Position numbers and translations under genes: made by a program. From positions 620,001-684,000 of the forward strand of contig CP126197.1 in the NCBI GenBank assembly GCA_030272155.1: a DNA stretch of 64,000 nucleotides. Reading direction: 5' to 3'. The DNA is from Tetradesmus obliquus (taxonomy: Eukaryota > Chlorophyta > Chlorophyceae > Sphaeropleales > Scenedesmaceae). Under the pieces are notes generated by a model. That model was not told where the DNA came from, did no database searches, and saw only the letters and a program-made list of their open reading frames with translations. Shown in pieces: positions 49,401-60,271 of the stretch (the stretch's first letter is position 1; every line of letters begins with the position of its first letter).

Positions 49401-52400
49401 TACCTTTACAATTTGCAGGATTTCAGCATGCACGTGAAGCCAACAACTAACAACAGTTGAGTTTAGCCACACTGCAGCCCCAGCAGCACTGCCACACCTG
49501 CATGATGAGCGCCCCCAGCCGCCGCTCCAGCTCCCTGATGACGTCCCTGAACGTTGAGAAGTCCGCCTCAAAGCCAAGCGCGTCAACATCCATGACGTCA
49601 TATGTCACCTGCACGTCAGCAAGACGAGTGTTGAGTGACAGGCAAGCAAATGACATTACCGCCGCTGACAGGTTGCACTGCAGCGTACACCTCGTTGGCT
49701 TGGGTAGCACAGCATCTGCAGCTGCTGTGACAGCTGCTGTAGCATGCCTTGTTTGCTGCTGGTGGTGCATGCACCTTGCTCTGCTGCTTTGCCACTGCTC
49801 GCACCTGCTGGAACTTCTCATGCGCCGCCAGGAAGTCCGTGTGCACCTGCTTGATGGCGCTGGTGAGCGACTTGCCCTTGGTGCCCCCAACCTCCACACG
49901 CTCCAGGCGCCCAAACTGTGCAGGAGCAAGACACGCCATACAGAGCAAGTGGGACAGCAGCACAGACTTGGGGAGCAGAGCTCATGGCTGCTGCATGTCC
50001 AGTTGCTATTTTATAGGTTTATGCTGTCATGCTCGAACGTTCCACTCATCGCCTGCAAACTCTTGCACGAAGCACTGTGCTGCCAGCATCCTCATTGCAG
50101 CGCCATGTTGCAGCTGCTTGCCGTGACCAGCCCTGCATATCACTTCAGCTGCTGCTTTCTCAGTTACACCGGCTCACGTCGCCTGAATTCCCCACCTGCA
50201 GGCATGTGCTTTGCAGCTCCATCATGTCTGCGCAGCGCTCCAGGAATGTGTCCAGCCGCCCAAATACAATGCTGTTCTGGAAGCGCCAGGGGCTGCTGGG
50301 GCACTCGACCGCACTGGTCGCCTTGTAGGCAAAGTAGTGCGACTTGAAGCTGCCCAGCACCTTGAGTGCTGTGCGCAGCTTGTCACATGCCTCATTGGGG
50401 TCCATCTGCAGCAGCTCTGCACCTGGAATGTACTTGCTGGCCTGCAGACAGTATAGCATACACAAGCACGCAAGTGTGTGTCAGTGTGTGCTGCCGCCCG
50501 GTGTCGCTGCTGTAACCAGCCAGATGCGCACCAGCAACCTGCGTTACTCACAGCCGCTCGCCTCCAGCAGCCAAGCTGGCATCCTTGATGCTGCAGTTGG
50601 AAGCCAGCAGCTGCAGGGATGATGGCGCCTATGCTGAGCACTGTTACAGCACCCTCAACAGACCCTCACCTGCATGATGAGGTCATTGCAGACCTCGCGC
50701 AGCAGCGTAGCGAAGCGCGCACTGCTGCTGTAGCTGCTGCTGTGCTTCCAGATCAGCAGCATTACGTGCAGCAGCGGCTTGAACTGATCTGCTAGCGCCA
50801 CAAAGTCATCCATGGTGTTGATCTTCTCCAAGAAGCGCCGCAGTGGCTTCAGGAACCGCACATTCTCGCCAGCTTCCTGCCGCGCTGCCTCAACATCCTG
50901 CAAGGCAAGCAGGCAACATATCAGCACAGCTGTCTGCACAGGCATGGGCGCAGCAGCCGCTCCCCTATGGCACAATCTCCTGCAAATTTGCTGTGCATGG
51001 CAATGGCATCTGCAGTACCTGCAAGCACAGTAATGCCATGCCGTGTAAGCCCAAGCCTCCAGCATCAACTGCGGCAAGCATCAACCTACCTGGAAAAGCC
51101 GCTCAAACGCAGGGTGGTAGGTGCTGTTTGCCAGCTCCAGCACCTTCACCACTTTCTGGATCTTCTCCCCACACAGCTGCTCGTGAATGCAGCTGAGGTT
51201 TCCAGCACGCTCAACCCAGAAGTCCAGCTCTGTCAGCGGCCCAGGGTACACACCAGTGCCCTGCAGAGCAAAACATCATGTGGGTTGGTATTGCTACCCA
51301 GCTGATGCCGTGCAGAGCAGCATGCAGCATGTACACAGGCTGCTGCTGCCGAATCTGCATGTCCCGACACATCCTGCAAGCTTCTGTGAAGCACAGCAGC
51401 CAGAAACTAAATTCCGGACGCAGCTGCTGTCTGCTTGCGCACCTTCAGTGCTGCATCTGGGTCTGCTTTCAGCACGCTCTTGATCTGCTTTGTCCAGGTC
51501 ATGACTGCGCTCTCCAGAATGTGGATCTTCGCCTTGTCTTTTGCTGCCTGGTCTTGCTGCTGCGTGTCTGCTGCCGGCAACGGCAGCAGGGTCTGACCCT
51601 TGAGCTGCCCCAATGTGGCATTCACTGCAAGCACGTGCACAACACAGGTCAGCACATGGCAGCACATGCTATTGCAAAACTGCTCAAAATGCGTGCATGC
51701 ACTGGCGCAAAGCAGGCGCTGGGATACAAACGTGCCGAGCAGCTTGCTTCAGGCGGCTGGAATACCACAATTATGCAGTTGCGGGTGATAGCTGTAAAAC
51801 CTGCATACATCAACTCAAAAACTGCTGGCTGCACATTTGCGATGGCGCACTGCGCACCATTTGCGACAAATCTGTGCAGGTTCTCAGACACCTCCTTTGC
51901 CACCACATCTGGCCAGCCCTCCTGGTTGCTGCTGGTAGTCAGCAGCGGCAGAAACACATGCTGCGCTACTGCTGACAGTGTCTCAAGCGGCGCCTCTGTC
52001 AGCTCTCCATGTGCGACCTGTAACAGCAAAATGTGGGCATGCCTTTCAGCAGTGTGTCTTCTCTCACATCATGCAGGGTTGCACACACAGAGGCACAGCT
52101 GCAGACTTGCAGGAAAAATGTGCAGCTAGGTGCTGCAACTCACCAGCTTCCTGATACTCTCGTTGTCCAGCTTTGCAGGAGCGGTTTTGACAAAGTATAC
52201 TGTCTTTCGCTTGAACTTTGATGGAGGCTTGATTGCCTGCAGGCCAGCAAACACAGTTGGTCACAACATGCCTTGGTTGCCACATGCAGCAAGTTGCCAG
52301 TGTCACGTTACATTGAATACTGTTGCAACACACTGTGACGCACACGGCTGATACGACGCATGCGCAGCTGTGCTCTGCAAGCATGGCAGTCTGCAGCTCC

Positions 52401-52741
52401 TGCAAGGCTGGTACTGCTGCTAGCAGTGTGTTCTCGGGTGAGCATGTGCGCGTACCACTCCCAAGTCCTTGCCATCCAGAAACACCAGCAGCCGCTTGGT
52501 GTCTGCATCCTCCAGGAAGTTGACAACTGATGCCCTGCAGCTCACGAACATGTGGCAGTGAGGCATTGATACGCACACAGACCTACTGTGATGTACAGAG
52601 GCAGTGGTGAACCCACTTGGCCTCGCCCTGCAGCAGCTTCTGAAACTGCTCCTCTCGAACTTTGAGCGAGGAGCAGACCCGCTCCTGAATCCAGTCATAG
52701 CGGATGTCCTTTGCTGCCTGTGCTGCCTGGCCTTCTGCCAT
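22462..52741 (-). CDS. ODA4: Axonemal outer-arm dynein heavy chain, beta class (DNAH9/11/17-like)
   Basis: One gene of about 30 kb with dozens of short exons, start ATG at 52741 ([22 protein letters not shown]), stop at 22462 (MFLDVV). In order: N-terminal tail 52.7-48 kb ([35 protein letters not shown]); linker about 47-41.4 kb; AAA1 with [10 protein letters not shown] split by an intron (38193/38057) and [12 protein letters not shown]2 GPAGCGKT at 36411-36434; AAA3 GNTGTGKT at 34279-34302; AAA4 GVGGSGKQ at 32083-32106; stalk helix CC1 30.9-30.2 kb; microtubule-binding tip 29.74-29.46 kb; CC2 29.3-28.85 kb; AAA5 28.6-27.8 kb; AAA6 and the C-terminal domain to the end. It is the ATP-driven motor of the flagellar outer arm. 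The beta class is inferred from tail and linker phrases (GRTLLPLP-like, [22 protein letters not shown]) and from the absence of the kelch-type N-terminus of the Chlamydomonas alpha chain. The symbol is by analogy. The gene appears intact; one intron (38844-41385) is about ten times the usual size. Confidence 0.96.
35924..35963. repeat. 8-base tandem repeat in a dynein intron
   Basis: Five direct copies of CACAGCAG lie in the intron right of the exon that ends near 35819. A simple slippage product. Confidence 0.93.
39079..39152 (-). tRNA. tRNA-Val (CAC anticodon) inside a dynein intron
   Basis: The 74 bases fold as a complete cloverleaf on the minus strand: acceptor stem GCAATCA/TGATTGC (7 perfect pairs), D arm with AGTTGG, anticodon stem TGTGC/GCACA with loop CTCACAC (anticodon CAC), T arm CCCAG-TTCGATC-CTGGG, discriminator A. 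No intron, CCA not encoded. A- and B-box-like internal promoter sequences are present. It is co-oriented with the dynein gene, within its 2.5 kb intron. The first T run (TTTT) downstream on this strand is near 39037. Confidence 0.95.
39343..39738 (+). CDS. Unknown Gln-rich open frame antisense within the dynein intron
   Basis: 131 codons from an ATG. The first half is Pro- then Gln-rich ([12 protein letters not shown]); the second half is ordinary protein-like sequence ([40 protein letters not shown]). No family recognised. It may be a fragment of a mobile-element or retroposed gene, a small nested gene, or chance. CT-rich TGTAA-containing repeats flank it on both sides. Confidence 0.3.
   Translation: MDVGRRHANKLSIPPPALAVQQPPPLPAGQALITDTLQPAALTAAQQQHNQLVEQRRQQQQLHQQQQRQQLVAQVLQEAKQQAVLRFWELLADFVATEAAPATWRVAVPGNHPFLCSDPAQLRIVLAPRSG
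40299..40440 (+). repeat. Tandem TGTAAC-containing CT-rich repeats
   Basis: Three direct copies of a 25-27 base unit (TGTAACAAGCCTCTCTCCCG plus CTCC) occupy 40299-40366, followed by the related GTGTAACCCCTCT with a long CT run to 40420. TGTAA is the usual polyadenylation signal of chlorophytes, so this is a plus-strand cluster of possible 3' signals inside a minus-strand gene. Confidence 0.8.
40803..41074 (+). repeat. 136-base tandem repeat, two copies
   Basis: Units 40803-40938 and 40939-41074 differ at only a few positions (for example TTCCAGATTTT versus TTCCCCGTTTT, and CGTAGTTG versus CGTCGTTG). Each ends in GTGTAACCCCTCTTCTTCTTC and ACCGCTGCCA. The same first bases (GACT) begin a third, unrelated continuation at 41075. 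Confidence 0.93.
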
Positions 52742-53766
52742 CGCTCAGGCCTCTGCTGTACCAAGGGCGTCAATGATGAGGCATGCCTGGCTGCTCAACC
52801 AAATCAATCAATGCCAGAACAGTGTTTCAACAGAGAACGCCGTGATGACAGAGTGCGAGAGGCTTGTGACCGGAACTTGTAGGGTTGTGCTGATGGAATG
52901 CGATCGCAATCAAATCACCTACGCCTACCAACAAACTAAGCTCATCAAGGCTGATCGATGTGGTTGGCATGTCTCATAGTGCGTGCTCACGTTTGAGTTG
53001 AGTGTTACACCAGGTTTGACCTCAGGTTTGCATGCCGAAGCGCCCTTGCACTTGAAGTGCAGTTGGTGTACACAAATACAAATAAATATTTGTATCAGAT
53101 CACGCTTTCAGAGTCTGCATCCACTGCAGTTGACAAAGAACGGTCATGAGCTAGACTCAGGCCAAAATACACGCGCTGCTCACGATTGAGCTGCTTGAAA
53201 TACAAATAATAACACAGTTGGTTAACTATGTTGATTGCATGAATCCAACCCAGGGGCCTGCTGACAGGCAAGGCTTGCAGATGCAGCAGTGTGCCCTCAC
53301 AAGTGCAGACAGCACTGTGCATGTGCTGCGCAAAAACTTGCCAGTGCTGCAGAACAGCAGCTGGTCAGCTTACGGTACTCGTTGCTGTCACCAACCTCAT
53401 ATGGATTATACATCAGCACCAGCAACATGCCATGGCCTTGATCTTATGCAGCGTCAGAGTTCCATGCCACGTACAACCAGCAGCGGCTGCTGGCAGCACA
53501 TGCAACGCCAGCAGTGCAATTGCAGGGACGGCATGGGTGTCACAGAAAAAAAGGGTTCAACGGCTGCAGCAGTGCGTAACTGCAGCACCACTACAGCGTA
53601 TCAGCCTACAGACAGCAGGCTGCTGCTTGGTCACAACATGCCTTGCCCAGAGGTCAGCTGACCCAGGTCTGCAGGTTGGCGGTCTCGCAAACATGCAGCA
53701 GTTCATGCGCATAGTCACCAGGGCGCCAGTTGCATGCTGTGCCACTCTAAAAACGCAAACCTCGTT
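52742..53766. other. Intergenic region between the dynein 5' end and the BIN4 3' end
   Basis: Both genes are on the minus strand, so this should be the BIN4 3' UTR followed by the dynein promoter and 5' UTR. An AT-rich patch with the palindrome-like AAATACAAATAAATATTTGTAT lies at about 53075-53096. The open frames here (plus 53218-53661, 53291-53770) show no motif. Confidence 0.45.
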
Positions 53767-54942
53767 TTAATCTGAGTTGTCAGAGTCATCCCAGTCATCT
53801 TCTTCATCGCTGTCCTGCTTTTTCTTCTTCTGCGTCTTTGCTGCGGAAGCTGGCTTCGCCTTGGGAGCTGCCTTGGGCTTTGCTGCTGACTTTGGCTTGC
53901 TTGCTGCTTTCTTCGGTGTTGAACGTGCTTTACTGCCGCCAGCCGCCTTGCCGCCACCCTTGCTGGCTGACTTTGGCTTGGCTGGCTTCTTCTTGACACC
54001 AGCTTTTGCTGGTTTCAGCGCTCTGCTGCTAGCTGCTGCTGCTTTGCTGCCGCCTGCCTTGCCAGCCCGTTTTGCAGCTGCCTTCTTTGCTGCTGCCTTG
54101 TCCCCCTCCTTGCCCTCCTCGCCTGTAGAGCACCAGGCAGGCAGGCATAAGTGGGATTGAAGCAAGTGATGCCAGCAGAGCAATAGTGTCCCCGGTGGAG
54201 GTCTACGCCACGCCAACAGCAGGCACCTCTGCCACCTACTTCTGAGACAATATGTATGACACAGCTGCTTGTCTGCCGCCGCCCACCTAGCTGGTACACG
54301 TCCTCGTCATCAGCCATGAGCTCAGCCATGCCGTAGCCTCCCTCCAGCGCAGTGCCGCTGTCGTGGTAGCTGCACTCCTCACGCAGCCGCACAAAGTCGT
54401 TCAGCACAGTCTCCACCTGCAGCACACAACAGGTGCGCACAGGCGAAGGCATGGGTGACATGCGTTGAAGGGCGTTCGGCAGCAACATATGAACTGCTGG
54501 TGCCATGGTGCTAGTGTAGGCACAGCACTCCTCACGCAGCCGCACAGTCGTTGAGCATAGACGCTAGCTGTGCTGCAGATTTGTTGGTTCGCAATTTGGT
54601 TTCAGGCAGCGTGATGGTTTAAATAAGCTGCATGATAGATTAGGTTGAGCAGCAGCTGCGCTGCTGGTGCCTGCTGGATCGTGTGTTGACGCACGCAGCA
54701 CAAGCAGACAAAGGGGCATGCTAGGCATACTGCACGGGTCAGTGCACTAATGAGTTAGCCGCAGATGCATGATACAAAAGTGTGTGTAACATGTGTTGCA
54801 GCTTGCACTCCACCAGCACTTGCCTTTGCTTCTGTGGGCCCCAGGTTCACCACCATGGCTGTGCCAGCAAGCGGCAGCACTGTTGCCTGGTAGATGACGC
54901 CCTTCAGGTCCAGCTTGAACTGGCCGTCCTCGGCTGCTCACC

Positions 54943-54981
<39 letters not shown>

Positions 54982-56374
54982 CCTGGTGTTAGATTTGCAT
55001 ACCCTGCAACTACATTCACACCATCCTAACAAACAGATTGACACCACACTCCAAGCCTGCTGCGACTGAACTGCTGAAAAGGGCCTGCTGACAGATAACT
55101 TATCTGTTCTTGAAGAACGAGCCAGTTTGCTGTAACAAGTACAGTCCACAAGCAACCGTCCAGCAGCCGTCACACTAGGCTACTGCTGCTGCAGATGCGG
55201 ATGCACATGCAGTGCCGCACCTGTGCTGCTGCTGGCCACCAGCCGCCCCACTGCACCAGCATCACCAGACAGCTCAGTGGCCTGGTGGGGAGCTGGTTCC
55301 AGCTCCACCAGCACCTGCATAGCGGAGGTGCAAAGTAAGTGAGATTATGTTACATTTGGGTGAAGTTTGTGACAGAGTAACGATATAGAGCCACGGTGTC
55401 AACATGCGGTGCTGCTGCTGCTGCTGGCAGCAGTGAGTGAGCTGGGTACCAATCGGCAACCATGCAACACAGCATGAACGCTGGCGCACAGCTGGACAGT
55501 CGACCGTGCCCAGCAAGCTGAAACAGTAATCACCTTATGCCGTACAAGCTTCTCTGGTAGTATCAGCTGCAGCTCTGATCGGTCTATAGAAGCTGCCACT
55601 GCAATGCCACCTGCGGCTGCTGCTGCAGCTGCTGCTGCAGAACTGCCTGCCTTGCCAGCAGCCTGGCTGTCGGAAGCTGCTGCTGCAGCAGCTTGTTGAC
55701 TGCTGCTTCCCGGTTTGCTGCTTGCTGCTGCTGCTTTGCTGCTGCCAGCCCCTCCTGTACAATGAAACAGCAGAGCACAGCAACAGCTTAAGCCGTGCTT
55801 GTACCATCCCATGGACAGCAAGTGAACAGACAAGACAAACGTGATTTCTGCTTAGGTGAGTAGACATTTCTTGCGGAGTTACTTGCCAGCTAGCAGTGCA
55901 GGTGTTAATGTCATATGCCTGTGATGTCCGCTCAAACAGCTGACTGTGCTGTATCATGCTGCCAGCCCTGTGCAGGACTCATAGCCAGCGCACCTGCTGC
56001 CGTCCTACTGGGACCATTCTGCATGTCACTGCCTTCATGGTCACTGCTGATGTCGATTGCTGGCTGGGTGGGTGTCTGCTTAAAGATAGCATGAAGGGCA
56101 GCAGGAGTGCTTGTAAGAGCAAGCAGTGCTGCTGGACAATTGTGCGGTTGCTGATGCTTGCAGCAAAGCTCGTAAGGAACTGCGCAGCCAGGCAAAGCCG
56201 GGGCATTGTTTCTGAATATATGTGTGCAGACTACCTTGGGCATGCACTTACATGCGTCTCCATCCAGTCCGGCATTTCACTGTCGTCTGAGTTCTGCGCT
56301 GCTGCAGCTGCTGCTGCTCGTTGGCTGCCATATAGGTGTGCCAGCGTTGGCTCGTCATCCGACGATTCAGACAT
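53767..56374 (-). CDS. BIN4: BIN4/MIDGET homologue, topoisomerase VI-associated DNA-binding protein (7 exons, 371 residues)
   Basis: Exons: 56374-56252, 56075-55994, 55754-55534, 55314-55221, 54933-54824, 54416-54287, 54122-53767; phases all agree. The core matches Arabidopsis BIN4 from memory: LILPEKLVRHKVLVELE, LSGDAGAVGRLVASSSTG, LDLKGVIYQATVLP, VVNLGPTEAK and VETVLNDFVRL. The N-terminus is acidic (MSESSDDEP, DSEMPDWMET). The C-terminal 110 residues are a Lys/Ala/Pro-rich tail like a histone H1 tail, closing with an acidic DSDEEDDWDDSDNSD. In plants BIN4 works in the nucleus with topoisomerase VI (RHL1, SPO11-3/TOP6B) in endoreduplication; the role in an alga is inferred. Intron 5 begins with GC (AAG then GCAAGT), a GC-AG intron. 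Ala-rich exon 3 is an expansion relative to plants. Confidence 0.92.
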
Positions 56375-56865
56375 GTTGTTAAGTTGATTGCCTTGCAAGT
56401 CTGTTTCAGCGAAATCTGCTTGTGGTCAGAGAGAATGCACTGTGTACTACAGTATGGTAGTGATACTGCTGTTGAGGCTGATGCAACGCTTTGAGAAAGG
56501 CAGGTTATGGTGTAATGGCTTTTTTGACAGATCGATGGTGCAAGTGCAATGGAACAGTCGAGCTGCAGTTGAGCATCCACTTCGTGAAGAGCAAGCGCCA
56601 AGCAGCAGTTCAAAACACTGCTGTCATTTGTCACGCTGGCAACCGCCAAGTGTCGTCCCGCGGGCCGCCGAAACTCACACACAAAGAAGTGCCTGGTGAT
56701 CGAATAAGAACGCGCTTGCTGCTTGACATAGCCTGCTGTCGAGGTTGTAGTGCCACCCAACGCACACCGCTTGCTGCTTACACCAGTGTTGATGAGCTGC
56801 AATCACTGCTTGAAAAAGGTTTAGACATTATTCAGTGAATTACACAACACGACGTCGTCCCAGCC
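56375..56865. promoter_or_regulatory. Shared divergent promoter region of BIN4 and TANGO2
   Basis: The two start codons are 491 bases apart and point away from each other, so both promoters must lie here or overlap the genes. A plus-strand frame (56491-56838) ends at a TGA just before the TANGO2 ATG and has no recognisable motif; it could be transcribed as leader. No clear TATA box was identified. Confidence 0.5.
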
Positions 56866-59377
56866 ATGTGCACCTCACTCTTCATCTACGACATCCATCC
56901 TGCGCTGTTGCTGCTGCTCACGTTCAATCGAGACGAGTTTTTCGACAGGCAAGCAAGTCATAGCTGTACTTGGTGTGACCGCAGCTGCAGCAGTGCTCAT
57001 GCAGTGCCTCCTTGCTGTTGCCCACAGGCCTACACAGCCTGCACACTTCTGGCCGGATGAGCCAGTCGTGCTAGCTGGCAGGGACGCCTTACGCAAGGGA
57101 ACATGGTTAGGCCTCACAAAGCACGGCCGCTTCTCTTTGCTGACTAACTACAGAGAGGTAGGCAAGGACAGCACAGCAGCAACAGCCAAGGTTACGCAGG
57201 GGTTACATATAGGTTACGCATTCCAAGGACTGTGTGCAGGAGCTGCACTAAGAACTAGGTGCAGGCAGGCAGCATGTGTAGTCACAGCAGTGACATTCAG
57301 CAGCAGTGCTAGCAGCAGCCACGTCGGGGGTGAATGGAAGGCTGCAGGCTGGCTTGTCCTGCATTGCTCACTTTCCTGCATAAATGCTTGCCTGCCTGCC
57401 TATCTTGCTGTGCCTGTTCCTGCCTTCTGCCTGTTCCTGCTGCACACATGTTCCAGCCCATCAACGCTGCAGATCCTGGCAAGTTTGAGCAGACCACAGC
57501 CGCCCCCAGCAGGGGCGCCCTCACCACAGACTTCCTCACAGGCAGCAGCAGCCCACTGGAATACCTGCAGGTGGGCAGCAGCTGCAGCAGCAGCAGCAGC
57601 AGCAGCACGCACCATGCACAGCAGCACCAGCACCAGCAGTGTTCTGCTACCGTGCGCTGCTAGGAGCGCTGCACACTGTACAGGCAGGCAATGCAAGCAC
57701 CACATGCAGGGCTGGCGTGTATTGATTGGTCACTAGCAGAGCAGCAGCCTTGACAGATGCATGGGTTGCATGCAACATTCAGGCACACAATGCACGTATG
57801 CAGATGCTTCTGCTGCTGCTGCCGCCGTAGCTGCTGTTGTAATCTTTTACTATGACTTTGAAGGCTTGATACCCCACATAATGTTTGTTTGTGATCGCAG
57901 GCGCTGCCGCACCAGGATTATTTTGGCTTCAACCTGCTGGCAGGTGACCTGCAGCAGCAGCAGCTGGCCTACGTCAGCAACAGGGGGCCCTCAGAGCCGC
58001 AGCTGCTGCCGCCCGGCTGCTACGGTGCGTTGTGCAGCTGTTTGTCCGTGCACACAAGTGGCAGACCTGCAGCAGGAGCGGTGTGTTTCTTGCTAGGTGT
58101 CTGCACAGCGCAGCCTGGCAGTAATATGGTGGTATGGCTGGTGTGTGCACAACAGTATGGCAGCACTTGAGTTGCACTTGTCGCTGTAGATGCTAGCATT
58201 GCATGCAGCCCAAGCGTAGCAGCGCTGCCAACAGGCCAAAGTATCACATGTCTCGATGGGTGTGCCCTTTGCGACCCATATTTCTGGCTCGTAGTCGTGT
58301 GTATCCTGATTGATGGTGTGCTGCTACTGCTGCTGCTGCCGCCGCCGCTGCTGCTGCTTTTGGGCTCTGATGTGCTGCCGCAGGAATTAGCAACGGGCTG
58401 CTGCAGCAGTGGCCCAAGGTGCAGAAGGGCCTGGCCACGCTGCTGCAATGCCTGGGGCTACAGCCACAGGGCAATAATGGCAACAACAACAATGGCACAT
58501 CACAGCCAGAATCTGAATTACAGTTGCAGCCGCAATCGGAGTGTGCAGCAGCCTACGGCAATGGCGCCAGCAGCAGCAGCAGCGGAGTGCAGCTAGCAGA
58601 CCCTGGCGCTGAAGATTGCGCTGCCATGGGGTGCGCTGCAGCAGCAGAACCAGACCCTGCTGCCGCAGCTGCTGCTGGTAGCTGCGGCGGCGGCGGCAGC
58701 AGCAGCAGCAGCGGGGAGTTGCCTTGGGATGCGCTGTTTTATCATGTGATGGGTGATACACGGAAAGTTGCTGCTGGTGAGGAGCTGCCGCTGACTGGCG
58801 TAGGGGAGGAGACAGACCGGAAGCTCAGCTCCATCTTTGTGGAGCCCTTTGACATGCAGGTGGGCTGAGACAAACTTGGCGTCTGCGCAGATTGCGCTTA
58901 TACTGTGGACTTTATGGCCCCATACAGCACACAGAATGGGGCCCAGCTGCTCAAGCAGCAAATTCGCACACTCGTCCACCTCATGCATGCGGCTGGCACT
59001 TCAAGCTGCGTGTGATTGACAGCAGCTGCAGCGCAGTCAGCGGCACTGGCTGCGTCCTTGCCAGGCAAACGATGTGTCTTGCATGTGCACGCCACTTACA
59101 ATGCACAACTTGTTGCTGCCTCCGCTGCTGCCGCTGCTGCTGCTGCTGCCGTCTGCTGCAGCCTGGTGTACAGTACGGCACGCGCTCTCAGACAATCATC
59201 GCTGTGTGGCGGGACGGCAGGGTGGAGCAGCGGGAGCGGTACATTGAAAAGGAGGAGGGGCATGGGCAGGGCGGCAAGCACAAGTGGGTGTGGAAGGAGG
59301 CCAAGCACAGCTTCCACATGATGCCAGCCCTCCAGCAGCAGCAGCAGCAGCAGGACGCAGGGCTCTGCACGGCTTGA
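56866..59377 (+). CDS. TANGO2: TANGO2 homologue (NRDE family, 6 exons, about 380 residues)
   Basis: Exons: 56866-56948, 57028-57157, 57457-57570, 57901-58024, 58384-58859, and 59162 (or 59174) to 59377. Family hallmarks: N-terminal MCTSLF with Cys2, the signature [76 protein letters not shown], and C-terminal [16 protein letters not shown]2 proteins are found in the cytosol and mitochondria and have been linked to heme and lipid handling and to Golgi organisation; the biochemical activity is unsettled. Exon 5 carries an Asn/Ser/Gln/Ala insert of about 90 residues ([10 protein letters not shown] to [10 protein letters not shown]), absent from animal members. Intron 1 starts with GC (ACAG then GCAAGC). 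Two in-phase acceptors 12 bases apart precede the last exon, so four residues (PGVQ) may be optional. Confidence 0.93.
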
Positions 59378-60271
59378 GCTTTGTGGCGAGCTGTATATGA
59401 ATTGTGCTACGAAGAAGCAGAGAAGGGCCAGCAGCAATGGGTGTGAACAAAGGCCTAGCTGTGCGCCTGAACTGGCGGCAGCAGGACGCAGGATGTATAC
59501 AAGCGGATGAGGTGCACAGACGAAGTAGCAGGGGCAGGAAGGCGGCTTGGCTGCATGCTTCTAGCTGCGGCTGCAGTGGTGCAGCGGCAGCGGCAGCAGC
59601 AGAATGCAGGGCATTGCTTGATTGGAGGCATTTCAAAAGCACCAGCTGCAGAGCATTGTTAAGCTCTCCCAAAGGCTCTGCGCCCCGCCTTGCGGTACGT
59701 ACATTGTGCATTCTGAGTACATTGCATTTAACGTGCGCAAATTTGCATTTTTCATGCTAGACTGTCCATCTTTACATTGCAAGCTATACAATTGTTTACT
59801 CTCAGTCTGATATGCCGAAGCAGGGTGGTGTGGTTGCCAGTCCTTGCTTTGTTGGCGCAGCTGGTTGAACAGATCATATCCCTTCTGGGGCTCCAGTGAA
59901 ACTTTGCAGAATCACAAGATTGACTGGGGACAGAGGCAGTAGTGAGTTTGGCATGTCAGAGGCCTTAGGTGTCCCCTGTAACAGCATAAATTGTTACCTG
60001 GGAGGCCTTTACCATCTCCGGCCTTACCATCCCATCCCTTACATGTAGTACCTCGATGATGCTGTGCCTGCGCCAGACACAACACCACACTGCAGTAACA
60101 TACTCCTCTAGGCACAATGATTATGCTTTGCGTCCTGATGTCCTGACAGCAACAACAATACTGCAGTAAATTGACTACGATGGGTCCATACATCATGATC
60201 ACCACAGATCAGAAAGAGTCAGCAAGCCTATGAGCCCTGGCAGACGCGTTTCATCCTCGCTTCCCAGCAAT
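59378..60271. other. Convergent 3' flanks of TANGO2 and the peptidase gene
   Basis: No gene is evident; both neighbours end here. A plus-strand frame at 59404-59760 is probably TANGO2 3' UTR. TGTAA occurs on the plus strand at 59977-59981. A partial copy of late TANGO2 wording (CGGCAGCAGGACGCAGG at 59474 versus CAGCAGCAGGACGCAGG at 59343) may be another trace of 3' duplication. Confidence 0.4.

Noticed and set aside
56491-56838. 115-codon frame just upstream of TANGO2
   Set aside because: No recognisable domain and it ends before the TANGO2 ATG; more likely leader or promoter sequence.
59404-59760. 119-codon frame after TANGO2
   Set aside because: No motif; position fits the 3' UTR.
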